Positions 1 to 9,247 of a DNA stretch of 35,909 nt are shown here, piece after piece. The stretch comes from Acidobacteriota bacterium (GTDB lineage: Bacteria > Acidobacteriota > Terriglobia > Bryobacterales > Bryobacteraceae), in the NCBI GenBank assembly GCA_021778335.1, contig JAJYCN010000015.1, positions 1-35,909 on the forward strand, written 5' to 3'. A program made the translations under genes and the position numbers. Every line of letters begins with the position of its first letter. The first letter of the stretch is position 1. Under the pieces are notes generated by a model, which did no database searches, was not told the DNA's origin, and saw only the letters and a list, made by a program, of their open reading frames with translations.

Positions 1-313
1 GTCACGACTGGGTTACGTGAAAAGGGGCTCGAGCTGTGAGCCGAAAGGTGGGATGCGAACGAGGTCCCAGACAATATGCTGGAAACCCGTTCGTTTCGCG
101 AGCAGACTTCAGCAGTGTAGCAAGGGCGGGGCGATTTGTAAAGAGCGGTTTGGCGTGGGGAAGGGGTGGAGGGTCGGGGCGTCTTCGGGCGTGGTATGAT
201 CGGACCACTGGAAAGGGGGGAGCCTTGGAAAGAGGGCGTCCCATCACGATCGGCGCGGTATTACGGGCAAACGGCGCGGTTCGTTCAGCAAACATCATTA
301 CGGAGGTTGAGCG

Positions 314-1390
314 ATGAGTGGGCTATTGTCGCTCCGCGCGATATTCGTTTTTCTTTTGGCCATCACGGGGTACTGGCTGCACCCGTTCGGGTTGGGGCGC
401 TGGTACGGAGCGATGGTGGGCGCGGCGGTGGGCGCCGCTCTGATGTTTTTCGAAATGCAGGTGCGGCGCATTTCGCTGAAGCGTCTGATTGGCGCGACGG
501 CGGGTTCGATTGTGGGCATTTTGGCGGCTTATTTGATGTCGCTGGTGCTGGGTCATGCGGGCGCGGGGAGCGCGAACGTGGTTCCGTTTGTGGAGATCGC
601 GCTGCTGGCGGCGACGACGTATCTGGGGCTGGTGGTGGGGGCGAGCAAGGGCGACTCGTTGAATCTTTCGGCGCTGGGCGGGCTGTTCGGGTCGGAGCGG
701 GCGGGCGCGGCGTCGTTGAAGCTGCTCGATACGAGCGTGATCATCGACGGGCGGATCGCGGACATTGTCGAGAGCGGGTTTCTGGACGGGACGCTCGCGA
801 TACCGCAGTTTGTGCTGCGGGAGCTGCAGATGGTGGCCGATTCCTCCGACTCGATGAAGCGGAACCGCGGGCGGCGGGGCCTCGATGTGCTGCAGCGGAT
901 TCAGAAGCTGCCGGGGTTGAAGGTGGAGATTCTGGAGGATGATTTTCCGCAGGTGCGCGAGGTGGACCTGAAGCTGATCGAGCTGGCGAAGCTGCGGGAG
1001 TGCAAGATCGTCACCAACGATTTCAACTTGAACAAGGTGGCGCAGTTGCGGGGCGTCGAGGTGCTGAACATCAACGAACTCGCGAATGCGCTGAAGCCGG
1101 TGGTGCTGCCGGGCGAGACGATGCGGGTGTTCATATTGAAGGAAGGCAAGGAGTACAGCCAGGGGGTGGCGTACCTGGACGACGGCACGATGGTGGTGGT
1201 GGACAACGCGCGGAAGATGATTTCGCGGACGATCGACATCACGGTGACGAGCGTGCTGCAGACGACGGCGGGGAAGATGATTTTCGGGCGGTTCGACGAG
1301 CGGTTGCACGCCGTGTACGACAAGCAGCAGCAGGCGGACAGGGCCGAGCGGGCGGCGCGGGAAGGACCGGCGGGGGCTCAGGCGGGGTAG
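314..1390 (+). CDS. yacL: PIN/TRAM domain membrane protein, YacL-like
   Basis: N-terminal TM segments, then PIN motif LLDTSVIIDGRIADIVESGFLDG, conserved FVLRELQ.VADSSD..KRNRGRRGL, C-terminal TRAM-like region; located upstream of ispD-ispF as in other bacteria. Confidence 0.9.
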   Translation: MSGLLSLRAIFVFLLAITGYWLHPFGLGRWYGAMVGAAVGAALMFFEMQVRRISLKRLIGATAGSIVGILAAYLMSLVLGHAGAGSANVVPFVEIALLAATTYLGLVVGASKGDSLNLSALGGLFGSERAGAASLKLLDTSVIIDGRIADIVESGFLDGTLAIPQFVLRELQMVADSSDSMKRNRGRRGLDVLQRIQKLPGLKVEILEDDFPQVREVDLKLIELAKLRECKIVTNDFNLNKVAQLRGVEVLNINELANALKPVVLPGETMRVFILKEGKEYSQGVAYLDDGTMVVVDNARKMISRTIDITVTSVLQTTAGKMIFGRFDERLHAVYDKQQQADRAERAAREGPAGAQAG

Positions 1391-1455
1391 CGGGGAACTC
1401 AGCGCTTCGGGCGGGGCGCGGCGCGAGCGTGTTTCGTGCTGGTTGATCCTTAGTC

Positions 1456-1483
1456 TTGGCTAGAAACGGCGATAGGTTATAAT
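1456..1483 (+). promoter_or_regulatory. sigma70-like promoter for ATPase/DUF4276 cassette
   Basis: TTGGCT (1456-1461), 16 bp spacer, TATAAT (1478-1483), 24 nt before ATG at 1508, which has AGGA at 1494-1497. Confidence 0.6.
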
Positions 1484-1507
1484 TCGGGCGTCCAGGAAAA
1501 CGCGTAG

Positions 1508-2716
1508 ATGCAGCCCGGCATCAACAGCATAACCATCCAGAACCTTTTGTCCTTTGGCGAGGCGTTAACGATCGAGCTGCGTCCTCTCAATGTGCTCATC
1601 GGCCCAAATGGCTCGGGGAAATCCAACCTGATTGAGGTCCTCGGATTGTTACAGAACGCGCCCGGAGACCTTGCGACAGCCATTAACAACGGTGGGTCCA
1701 TCGACGATTGGCTTTGGAAGGGCGCTGCAAAGACTCCTACGGCCGCGATTCATGTTACGGTTCCCCGTCCGGCGGATTCGCGGGATGCGGGTGGTCAAGC
1801 GTTGCGTTACCGTCTTGCTTTCACGAAGGCTGGATACCGCTTCCAGATAGTAAGCGAGTTCGTCGAGAACGACGGACCCATACCTGATCAGGAAGGGCTG
1901 GACCGTGGGCTCGTTCCTCCAGATTTCTACTATGGGTACGTGAACGGGAATCCGATGTTCGTAAGTGGAGGGGAGAAAGTTTCTCTCCGGTTGGAGGCAA
2001 CCAATCCGCAGCTTTCGATCCTCGCTCAACGGAAGGATCCCGAGCATTACCCGGAAATGACGCATCTCGGCAACCTGTTTGCGAAAATCCGGCTATATCG
2101 CGACTGGGAATTCGGCGGGCTCGCCGATGTGCGCGAGCCTTGCGATGCCGGCCTCCCCAATGAGTACTTGGAGGAGGACGGGTCGAACCTCGGGGTCGTT
2201 CTGGACCGCCTTTTGTCCCGACCGGAGGTCAAGGGGCAAATCCTGGAATCCTTGCGCACGTTCTATGAGGGCGCCAGGGATCTGCGCACGAACGTTGAAG
2301 GCGGGAAGGTGCAGACGCGGCTCGAGGAGGCGGGTCTCCGGTCGACGATCCCACTCGTCCGGATGTCCAATGGCACCGTGCATTGGCTTGCTCTGCTGGC
2401 GATACTCCTGAATCCCGATCCGCCGCCTCTGGTCTGCATTGAGGAGCCGGAACTCGGCCTGCACCCGGACATGATCCGGGAGTTGGCCAAACTGCTGATT
2501 GATGCGTCGTCGCGGATGCAACTGGTCGTCACGACACATTCGGATCGTCTCATTGAAGAGCTTTCCGAGATGCCGGAAGCCGTAGTTGTTTGTGAAAAGC
2601 AGAACGGGAGTTCGATTCTGCGGCGTCTCAATAGGCATGAACTCTCGTCGTGGTTGGAGGAATACAGTCTCGGGGAGTTGTGGACCAAGGGGCAACTCGG
2701 GGGAACGCGCTGGTGA
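1508..2716 (+). CDS. AAA/ABC-type ATPase (RecF/OLD-like, AAA_21 style)
   Basis: Walker A GPNGSGKSN, Walker B PPLVCIEEPELGLHP, H-loop region VVTTHSDRLIEEL. Confidence 0.9.
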   Translation: MQPGINSITIQNLLSFGEALTIELRPLNVLIGPNGSGKSNLIEVLGLLQNAPGDLATAINNGGSIDDWLWKGAAKTPTAAIHVTVPRPADSRDAGGQALRYRLAFTKAGYRFQIVSEFVENDGPIPDQEGLDRGLVPPDFYYGYVNGNPMFVSGGEKVSLRLEATNPQLSILAQRKDPEHYPEMTHLGNLFAKIRLYRDWEFGGLADVREPCDAGLPNEYLEEDGSNLGVVLDRLLSRPEVKGQILESLRTFYEGARDLRTNVEGGKVQTRLEEAGLRSTIPLVRMSNGTVHWLALLAILLNPDPPPLVCIEEPELGLHPDMIRELAKLLIDASSRMQLVVTTHSDRLIEELSEMPEAVVVCEKQNGSSILRRLNRHELSSWLEEYSLGELWTKGQLGGTRW

Positions 2717-3300
2717 GTTTGCTGGTGTATGTCGAGGGCGGAGGTGACCGCCGCTCATACACGGCATGTAGAAAGGCCTTCGGCGCGTTCTTCGGGCGTG
2801 TGCTCGGTGACCGGCCGAAAGCTCGCATTGTTGCATGTGGGGCGCGCCACCAGGCTTACGAGGATTTCCGGCGGTCGCTGAAGGACGATCCCAAAATCTT
2901 CGCGGTTTTGTTGGTCGACTCCGAGAATCCCGTGATGGAGGGAGTGGACGCCGCTACGCATCTGCGTAAACAGGACGACTGGACGGATCTTCAGCCGGGC
3001 CAGAGCATTCATCTGATGGTCCAGTGCATGGAGTCCTGGTTTCTTGCGGACAAGAGGGCGCTCTCCACGTACTACGGGGACGGGTTCAGGGAGCAGACAT
3101 TGCCGGCGAATCCGCGTATTGAACAGATCCCAAAGGGAGATGTTCTGAGTGGCCTTAGAATCGCCACGCGTGGGACGCGAATTGGGAGCTACCACAAGAC
3201 CAGGCATGCGTTCGACATCCTCGAGCGGATTGACCCGGAGATGGTAAAGAAAGCATCCCCTTTCGCCGAGAGGCTTTTCCGCGCTCTGCTTGAAGGTTAG
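2713..3300 (+). CDS. DUF4276-like protein (TOPRIM-like), partner of the upstream ATPase
   Basis: GTG start overlapping upstream stop (GTGA, 2713-2716); LLVYVEGGGDRRSY and AVLLVDSENPV (TOPRIM-like acidic motifs), VQCMESWFLADK. Confidence 0.7.
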   Translation: MSLLVYVEGGGDRRSYTACRKAFGAFFGRVLGDRPKARIVACGARHQAYEDFRRSLKDDPKIFAVLLVDSENPVMEGVDAATHLRKQDDWTDLQPGQSIHLMVQCMESWFLADKRALSTYYGDGFREQTLPANPRIEQIPKGDVLSGLRIATRGTRIGSYHKTRHAFDILERIDPEMVKKASPFAERLFRALLEG

Positions 3301-3400
3301 TCTCTTCATTGGAACCTGGCGGTCAGACGATATTTCCGCCGCGGACGCGGGTGGGTGCGGGGGTGGCGCAATCCGGGTATGCTGGGTGTGAGTTGCCGAG

Positions 3401-4132
3401 ATGAGCCAGGTATCAGTTATTCTTCCGGCCGCGGGGCTTGGGACGCGGATGAGCAAGTCGCAGGCGGAGCGGATGGGGACGAGCCGCAAGCAGTTCATGC
3501 TGCTGGACGGGTCGCCGATTTTGATCCATACGATTCGCAAGTTTGTGGCGGCGCCGCCGGTGGCCAACCTAGTCGTCGCGCTGCGGGCCGATGACATCGA
3601 CTGGGCGTCGAAGCTGATTGCGGCGGAGAGGTTTCCGAAGCCGGTTCGGGTGGTGGAGGGGGGCGAATCGCGGCAGCAGTCGGTCGAGAACGCGCTGGCG
3701 GCGCTGGCGCTCGAAGGGGACGCGCTGGTGGCGGTGCACGACGCGGTGCGGCCGTTCATCGACATCGAAACGATCGAAAAAGTGGTGGCGCTGGCGGCGC
3801 AGACGGGCGCGGCGATTGTGGGCATCGTTCCGGTGGACACGGTGAAGCAGGTTCACCTGAACAAGATCCGGGCGACGATTCCGCGGGAAAAGCTGGTGAT
3901 GGCGCAGACGCCGCAGGTGTTCCGCTACGACCTGTTGATGGAGGCGTTCGAGCAGGCGCGGCAGGACAACTTCACGGGCACGGACGAGTCGAGCCTGGTG
4001 GAGAGGCTGGAGAAGGTGGACGTGAGCGTGGTGGCGGGGAGCGACCGCAACATCAAGATCACGCGGCCTTCGGATATGGACCTGGCGCGGCTGTTTCACG
4101 CCGAAGAACTGGCGCAGAGTCCGAGAGAATGA
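3401..4132 (+). CDS. ispD: 2-C-methyl-D-erythritol 4-phosphate cytidylyltransferase
   Basis: VILPAAGLGTRM...KQFMLLDGSPIL, VAVHDAVRPF, AQTPQVFRYDLL, TDESSLVE. Confidence 0.95.
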   Translation: MSQVSVILPAAGLGTRMSKSQAERMGTSRKQFMLLDGSPILIHTIRKFVAAPPVANLVVALRADDIDWASKLIAAERFPKPVRVVEGGESRQQSVENALAALALEGDALVAVHDAVRPFIDIETIEKVVALAAQTGAAIVGIVPVDTVKQVHLNKIRATIPREKLVMAQTPQVFRYDLLMEAFEQARQDNFTGTDESSLVERLEKVDVSVVAGSDRNIKITRPSDMDLARLFHAEELAQSPRE

Positions 4133-4614
4133 GCCCGGTCCGGATGGGTCTGGGCTGGGACGTGCATCGCATCGCGGCGGGGCGTCCTTTGATTCTGGGC
4201 GGGGTCACGGTGCCGAGCGAGTTCGGCTTCGAAGGGCACTCGGACGCGGATGTGCTGAGCCATGCGATCACGGACGCGATTCTGGGGGCGGCGGCGCTGG
4301 GCGACATCGGGATGCATTTTCCGGATACGGACGCGCGGTGGAAGGGCGCGGATTCGCTGGTGCTGCTGAGCGAGGCTTGCCGGATGGCGCGCGAGGCGGG
4401 CTTCGAAATTGTGAACGTAGACAGCACGGTGATACTGGAGCGGCCGAAGCTGAAGGATTTCCGGATGGCGATCCGGGAGAGGCTGGCGGGGACGCTGGGG
4501 ATCGCGGTGGAGCGGGTTTCGGTGAAGTTCAAGACGGCGGAGAAGGTGGGGCCGGTGGGGGAAGGGCGGTCGGCGGAGGCACAGGCGATCGCGACGCTCG
4601 AGCAGCGGGGCTGA
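4129..4614 (+). CDS. ispF: 2-C-methyl-D-erythritol 2,4-cyclodiphosphate synthase
   Basis: GLGWDVHRIAAGRPLILGGVTVPSEFGFEGHSDADVLSHAITDAILGAAALGDIGMHFPDTD; ATGA overlap with ispD. Confidence 0.95.
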   Translation: MSPVRMGLGWDVHRIAAGRPLILGGVTVPSEFGFEGHSDADVLSHAITDAILGAAALGDIGMHFPDTDARWKGADSLVLLSEACRMAREAGFEIVNVDSTVILERPKLKDFRMAIRERLAGTLGIAVERVSVKFKTAEKVGPVGEGRSAEAQAIATLEQRG

Positions 4615-4618
4615 GGCG

Positions 4619-5947
4619 ATGGAACGGCCGCCGGGTCCGCGTTCGCGTTCGCCGCTGGGGTTGCTGCCGGAGTTCCGGAAGGGTCCGAATCTGTTTTTCG
4701 AGCGCGTGGCGCGGGAGTACGGGGACGTGGTGTATTTCCGGCTGGGGGTGCAGCGAACTTACCTGGTGAGCGACCCGGAGTTGATCCGCGGAGTGCTGGT
4801 GACGGACCAGCGGCGGTTCGTGAAGAGCCACGCGCTGCACCGGCTGAAGATACTGTTGGGCGAGGGTCTGCTGACGAGCGACGGGGAGTTTCACCTGCGG
4901 CAGCGGCGGCTTTCGCAGCCGGGGTTTCATCGCGAGCGTCTGGCGGGGTATGCGGCGGCGATGGTGCGGCGGGCGGTGGCGGCGCGGGAGCGTTGGCGCG
5001 ACGGGGAGACGGTGGATCTGCATCGGGAGATGATGCGGCTGACGCTGGGGATTGTGGGCGAGACGCTGTTCAGCGCGGATGTCGAGGGCGAGGCGGAGGA
5101 GATCGGCGCGGCGCTGAACGATATTCTGGCGCAGTTTCACACGCTGCTGATTCCGGGGACGCAGTATCTGGGGTGGCTGCCGTTCGGGAGCGCGAAGGTT
5201 TTCCAGCGGGCGCTGGAGCGGCTGAACCGGACGGTGTACCGGATCATCGGCGAGCATCGGGCGAGCGGGGCGGACCAGGGGGATCTGCTGTCGATGCTGC
5301 TCGAGGCGGTGGACGAAGAGACGGGCGAGCGGATGAGCGACCGGCAGGTGCGGGACGAGGCGATGACGCTGATGCTGGCCGGGCATGAGACGACGGCGAA
5401 CGCGCTGACGTGGTCGTTTTATTTGTTGAGCCAGAACCCGGAGTGCGAGCGGAGGCTGCACGAGGAGGTGGACGGGCTGGGCGGGCGGGCGCCGGGGTTT
5501 GAGGACTTGCCGCGGCTGGGATATGCGGAGATGGTGCTGGCGGAGGCGATGCGGTTGTATCCGCCGGCGTGGAGCATTGGGCGGCTGAGTCCGGGGGAGT
5601 ACCGGTTGGGCGAGTGGACTGTGCCGGCGGGTTCGGTGATCGCGATGAGCCAGTGGGCGGTGCATCGGGACGCGCGGTGGTGGCCGGAGCCGGAGCGATT
5701 CGTGCCGGAGCGGTTTGCGGCGGAGGAGCGGGAGAAGCGGCCGAAGTTCGCGTACTTTCCGTTTGGGGGCGGGACGAGGCAGTGCATTGGGGAGCGTTTT
5801 GCGTGGATGGAGGGGACGCTGGTGCTGGCGGCGATTGCGCAGAAGTGGCGGACGCGGCTGGTGGATGGTCAGAAGGTGGAAACGGAGGCGCGGGTGACGC
5901 TGCGGCCGCGGTGGGGGATGGGGATGAAGATGGAGGAGAGGGAGTAA
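4619..5947 (+). CDS. cytochrome P450
   Basis: I-helix LAGHETTANAL, ExxR (EAMR), heme-binding FPFGGGTRQCIGERFAWME. Confidence 0.95.
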   Translation: MERPPGPRSRSPLGLLPEFRKGPNLFFERVAREYGDVVYFRLGVQRTYLVSDPELIRGVLVTDQRRFVKSHALHRLKILLGEGLLTSDGEFHLRQRRLSQPGFHRERLAGYAAAMVRRAVAARERWRDGETVDLHREMMRLTLGIVGETLFSADVEGEAEEIGAALNDILAQFHTLLIPGTQYLGWLPFGSAKVFQRALERLNRTVYRIIGEHRASGADQGDLLSMLLEAVDEETGERMSDRQVRDEAMTLMLAGHETTANALTWSFYLLSQNPECERRLHEEVDGLGGRAPGFEDLPRLGYAEMVLAEAMRLYPPAWSIGRLSPGEYRLGEWTVPAGSVIAMSQWAVHRDARWWPEPERFVPERFAAEEREKRPKFAYFPFGGGTRQCIGERFAWMEGTLVLAAIAQKWRTRLVDGQKVETEARVTLRPRWGMGMKMEERE

Positions 5948-5997
5948 GGAGCAGGAAGCAAGGAGTAAGAAGCCGGAAGCAAGAAGCAGGGAGCAAG
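5942..5997 (+). repeat. 21-bp imperfect purine-rich tandem repeat (about 2.7 units) spanning the P450 stop codon
   Basis: GAGTAAGGAGCAGGAAGCAAG / GAGTAAGAAGCCGGAAGCAAG / AAGCAGGGAGCAAG. Confidence 0.75.
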
Positions 5998-6078
5998 GAG
6001 GGGGAAACGCAGAGCGCGGCGAGAGGGTACGAGGGGAGCGTTGATTTAAGCGCGGCGGGCAGTACGCGCGGGGGCCTA

Positions 6079-8241
6079 GTGTGGTTGGCGATATGCGGAC
6101 TCCTGCTGGCGCCGGCGATGGTTTGGGGCCAGAGCGCGGAAGCAGGCACGGCTCGGGGGATTCCTGTTGGGCTTGACGCGTACCGGGAATGGGGGCGGTG
6201 GCCGGAACAAAGAATCGGGATGCGGGCCTATATGCGGAGCACTTACGACAGGGCAGGAGGAAATGAGGGGGCGGATGCGTCGCATTTTCTTTATCAAGTT
6301 GGCGACAGGTTCAGCGTTACGCTCGATGTTGAAGGGGCGGGAATGCTTGTCTTCAGCCGGTTCAACCACTGGCACGGCAGCCCATGGCATTTTGTCGTGG
6401 ATGGCGTTGACAACATCGTGCAGGAAACGAGTACGGCGGACCCGATTCATCCAAATCCATCGTCCGTGTTCTTGCCGCAGGCGCCATTCCCTCCGCCGCT
6501 CAACTACACGTGGGCGACAACGAAGGGGGCGGATCTGATCTGGTCTCCGATCGCGTTCGAACGCAGCCTTCAGCTTGCCTATACGCGAACGCATTATGGG
6601 ACCGGGTATTACATCTATGACCAATTTGTACCGGGCACACCGCTTTCCCGCCCGCTTGAGAGTTGGAATGAGAGGACTGTGCCCGGCGGCGATGTACTGG
6701 ACTTGATATCGCGGGCCGGTAGCGACATTGCTCCGAAGACCGGCGCCACAGAGATGAAGGGGACCGTGGATGTTCCCGCGTCCGGCGCCGCGAGGGCGGT
6801 GACTCTAAAGCGTGGCTCCGTGATCCGCGTCCTGACCTTCTCGATTGACAGGAGACAGTCGGCCGCATTTCAGAATGTTCGCCTTCGCGTCACGTGGGAC
6901 GGGCGGGAGCATGCATCCGTCGATGCGCCGATCAGCCTGTTCTATGGCGCCGGCACGCTGTATAACAGGACAAATCGCGAGTATCTCGTGAAGGCGTTCC
7001 CGGTCAATATACGGTTTACGGCGACTCGCATCTATCTTGCGTGCTATTTCCCGATGCCATTCTTCCGGTCGGCACGGATCGAATTGGCCGGCGCGGGGCA
7101 GAAGGTTTCCGGCGTCGAATGGTACGTCCGTACACTGCCTTTAGGCGAGCGGCCGAACCGGCTCTCGTACTTCCACGCAACTTATCGCGACACGCCGGCG
7201 CCAGTGCCGGGAAAAGATCTGACCTTACTCGATACACGCGGCGAGGAAGGCGCGGAGGGGTGGTCGGGGAGCCTGGTTGGGACCTCCTTCATTTTTTCCC
7301 ATGCGGCAAACTTAACGACGCTTGAAGGAGATCCCCGCTTCTTCTTCGACGACAGCCGTACGCCGCAGGCGCAGGGAACCGGAACGGAAGAGTGGGCGGG
7401 CGGAGGCGATTACTGGGGCGGCGAGAATATGACGTTACCTTTTGCCGGTCATCCGGTTGGGGCGCGCGGCGCAAAGTCGGCGGTGAATGACGAAGATAAG
7501 ATTGAGTCCGCTTACCGGTTTCTGTTAGGCGACCTCATGCCATTCGGGAAGAATGCGGTTGTCGGTCTGGAGCATGGCGGCAGAGACGATTCGACCGAGC
7601 ATTACGAAACGATTGCTTATTGGTATGGGCTGCCGGCTCCTTCTTTGATCGAAACCGATGAACTCAAGGTAGGCGATGTTGGGTCTGAAAGAGCGCATGA
7701 TTATCGTGCAACGGAAGGTTCGGCATCATACACGATTGTGTCCCGTTATGAGGTGGGCGTTGACACGATGAACGGCAAGGCCATCTATCCGCCCGAGAGC
7801 GACAGCGGGCGAGTTACTAAGGTTGCTTCGGAATTTACTTTGAAGTTACGGCGCGACAACCTGGGAGTGCTGCTTCGGCGCAAGCTGGACTATTCTTACC
7901 CGGACCAGAGAGCCGAAGTGTATATATCCGATACGCGAAAGCCGCTGTGGAAGTTAGCGGGTGTATGGTACCTGGCCGGATCGAATATGTGTTTGTATTC
8001 GAATCCCAAGGAGGAACTGGGCGCCGCGGCGCCGGTTGTCGAGACGTCGAATCGGCGATTTCGGGACGACGAGTTTCTGATCTCGCGTGAGCTGACCGGG
8101 AACAAACGGTCGATTCGCGTGCGGATAAAGGTGATGCCGGTGAATCGGCCTTTTCTTTCCGGATCGAGTGTGCATGCCCGACTTTGGAGCGAAATCAAAT
8201 ACACGGCGTATTGTTTTGTCAGGCCGCGCTTTCGAAGGTAG
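6079..8241 (+). CDS. secreted DUF2961 family protein
   Basis: Signal-like LVWLAICGLLLAPAMVWGQS; internal DPRFFFDDSRTPQAQGTGTEEWAGGGDYWGGENMTLPFAGHP typical of DUF2961; start (GTG 6079) uncertain, ORF is open upstream. Confidence 0.75.
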   Translation: MWLAICGLLLAPAMVWGQSAEAGTARGIPVGLDAYREWGRWPEQRIGMRAYMRSTYDRAGGNEGADASHFLYQVGDRFSVTLDVEGAGMLVFSRFNHWHGSPWHFVVDGVDNIVQETSTADPIHPNPSSVFLPQAPFPPPLNYTWATTKGADLIWSPIAFERSLQLAYTRTHYGTGYYIYDQFVPGTPLSRPLESWNERTVPGGDVLDLISRAGSDIAPKTGATEMKGTVDVPASGAARAVTLKRGSVIRVLTFSIDRRQSAAFQNVRLRVTWDGREHASVDAPISLFYGAGTLYNRTNREYLVKAFPVNIRFTATRIYLACYFPMPFFRSARIELAGAGQKVSGVEWYVRTLPLGERPNRLSYFHATYRDTPAPVPGKDLTLLDTRGEEGAEGWSGSLVGTSFIFSHAANLTTLEGDPRFFFDDSRTPQAQGTGTEEWAGGGDYWGGENMTLPFAGHPVGARGAKSAVNDEDKIESAYRFLLGDLMPFGKNAVVGLEHGGRDDSTEHYETIAYWYGLPAPSLIETDELKVGDVGSERAHDYRATEGSASYTIVSRYEVGVDTMNGKAIYPPESDSGRVTKVASEFTLKLRRDNLGVLLRRKLDYSYPDQRAEVYISDTRKPLWKLAGVWYLAGSNMCLYSNPKEELGAAAPVVETSNRRFRDDEFLISRELTGNKRSIRVRIKVMPVNRPFLSGSSVHARLWSEIKYTAYCFVRPRFRR

Positions 8242-8535
8242 GGTGACGGGGTGGATTTCAACAGGGAGGGTGGAATGAGGACGCCTCCGGTGTTACTCGT
8301 TTCTTGTCGAGCCTGCGCCTCAGAGAGCCTGACGGGTTTAGCAGATTGCCTATGCCGCGGGATGCGCCCAGAGAGCGGGCGCGGTGCTCTGCAAGCGCTA
8401 GCCCGGTTGGATGAGGATGCGCGTATAGTCGCGGAGGCAGCGGTGAGGTCTTCTCGGGAGAGGCGTTCGGCGGTATGCTTGGACGAGGGTATGAGCAGGC
8501 GCCGGGAGGCGACGAAGCGAATTGGGACGCACACG

Positions 8536-8781
8536 ATGAGCGCAGCGAAGCCGTTCGAAGAGATCATTGATTTCATCGCGGCGGGAACGACGCCGGAGGC
8601 CGTACTCGCATTTCGTCCCTCCGATGCCGTTCAGCGGCGCGTGGCGGAACTGGTCGAGCGGTCGAAGGACGGGAGCATTTCGGCGGAGGAGCAGTCGGAG
8701 CTCGAAGACACGTTGCAGCTCGATCACATCATGATCATGGCAAAGGCGCGAGCTCGCCAACACACCCACCTTGGGAAATGA
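8536..8781 (+). CDS. small (81 aa) conserved-type protein upstream of HNH endonuclease
   Basis: MSAAKPFEEIIDFIAAGTTPEAVLAFRPSDAVQRRVAELVERSKDGSISAEEQSELEDTLQLDHIMIMAKARARQH; overlaps HNH ORF. Confidence 0.7.
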   Translation: MSAAKPFEEIIDFIAAGTTPEAVLAFRPSDAVQRRVAELVERSKDGSISAEEQSELEDTLQLDHIMIMAKARARQHTHLGK

Positions 8782-9184
8782 CATCCGCGAGCCGCTGCGC
8801 CTTCTCGTTGCCGAGCGGGCCGACCGGCGGTGTGAGTATGGTCCGCTTCATGAAGACGATTCTTATTCGCCGCACCAGGTGGACCATGTCATCAGCCGCA
8901 AACAGGGTGGGCGATCAGAGGCTGACAACCTGGCTTTTGCCTGTCTTCGGTGCAACGCGTGGAAGGGCAGCGATGCCGGCTCCCTCGATCCTGAAAGCGG
9001 TGCTTTTGTAGCTCTGTTCGACCCTCGGCGGCAACACTGGGAGGATCATTTCATGCTGCGCGGAGGACTCATCGAGCCACTAACTCCAGAGGGCCGGGTA
9101 ACGGCGCGTTTACTGAGGCTCAACCTGGACAAGCGCGTAATTGAGCGGCGGTTGCTGATTGCAGCCGGGCGATACGGGCGGTAG
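8771..9184 (+). CDS. HNH endonuclease family protein
   Basis: HQVDHVISRKQGGRSEADNLAFACLRCNAWKGSD; TTG start overlapping the small upstream gene by 11 bp. Confidence 0.85.
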   Translation: MGNDIREPLRLLVAERADRRCEYGPLHEDDSYSPHQVDHVISRKQGGRSEADNLAFACLRCNAWKGSDAGSLDPESGAFVALFDPRRQHWEDHFMLRGGLIEPLTPEGRVTARLLRLNLDKRVIERRLLIAAGRYGR

Positions 9185-9247
9185 ATCACGGCGGGTTGTG
9201 AAACCGCGCCCCTCCGCGTGATACCCATGGAGGGAAGGGACCAATCA

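Noticed and set aside
1-313. Small overlapping ORFs and possible RNA gene at the window start
   Set aside because: No tRNA cloverleaf or known RNA motif; ORFs are incoherent in translation.
323-1309. 328-aa minus ORF opposite yacL (also 9245..10540, 4529..5665, 14871..16202, 12 kb region)
   Set aside because: Arg/Pro/His-rich antisense frames of clear + or - strand genes; typical of high-GC genomes.
5569-6078. N-terminal extension of the DUF2961 ORF
   Set aside because: Overlaps the P450 in another frame and is GGAGAG-rich; signal peptide indicates a start near 6079.
8251-8535. Upstream part of ORF 8251..8781
   Set aside because: Sequence looks non-coding (Cys/Arg-rich); the conserved small protein starts at ATG 8536.
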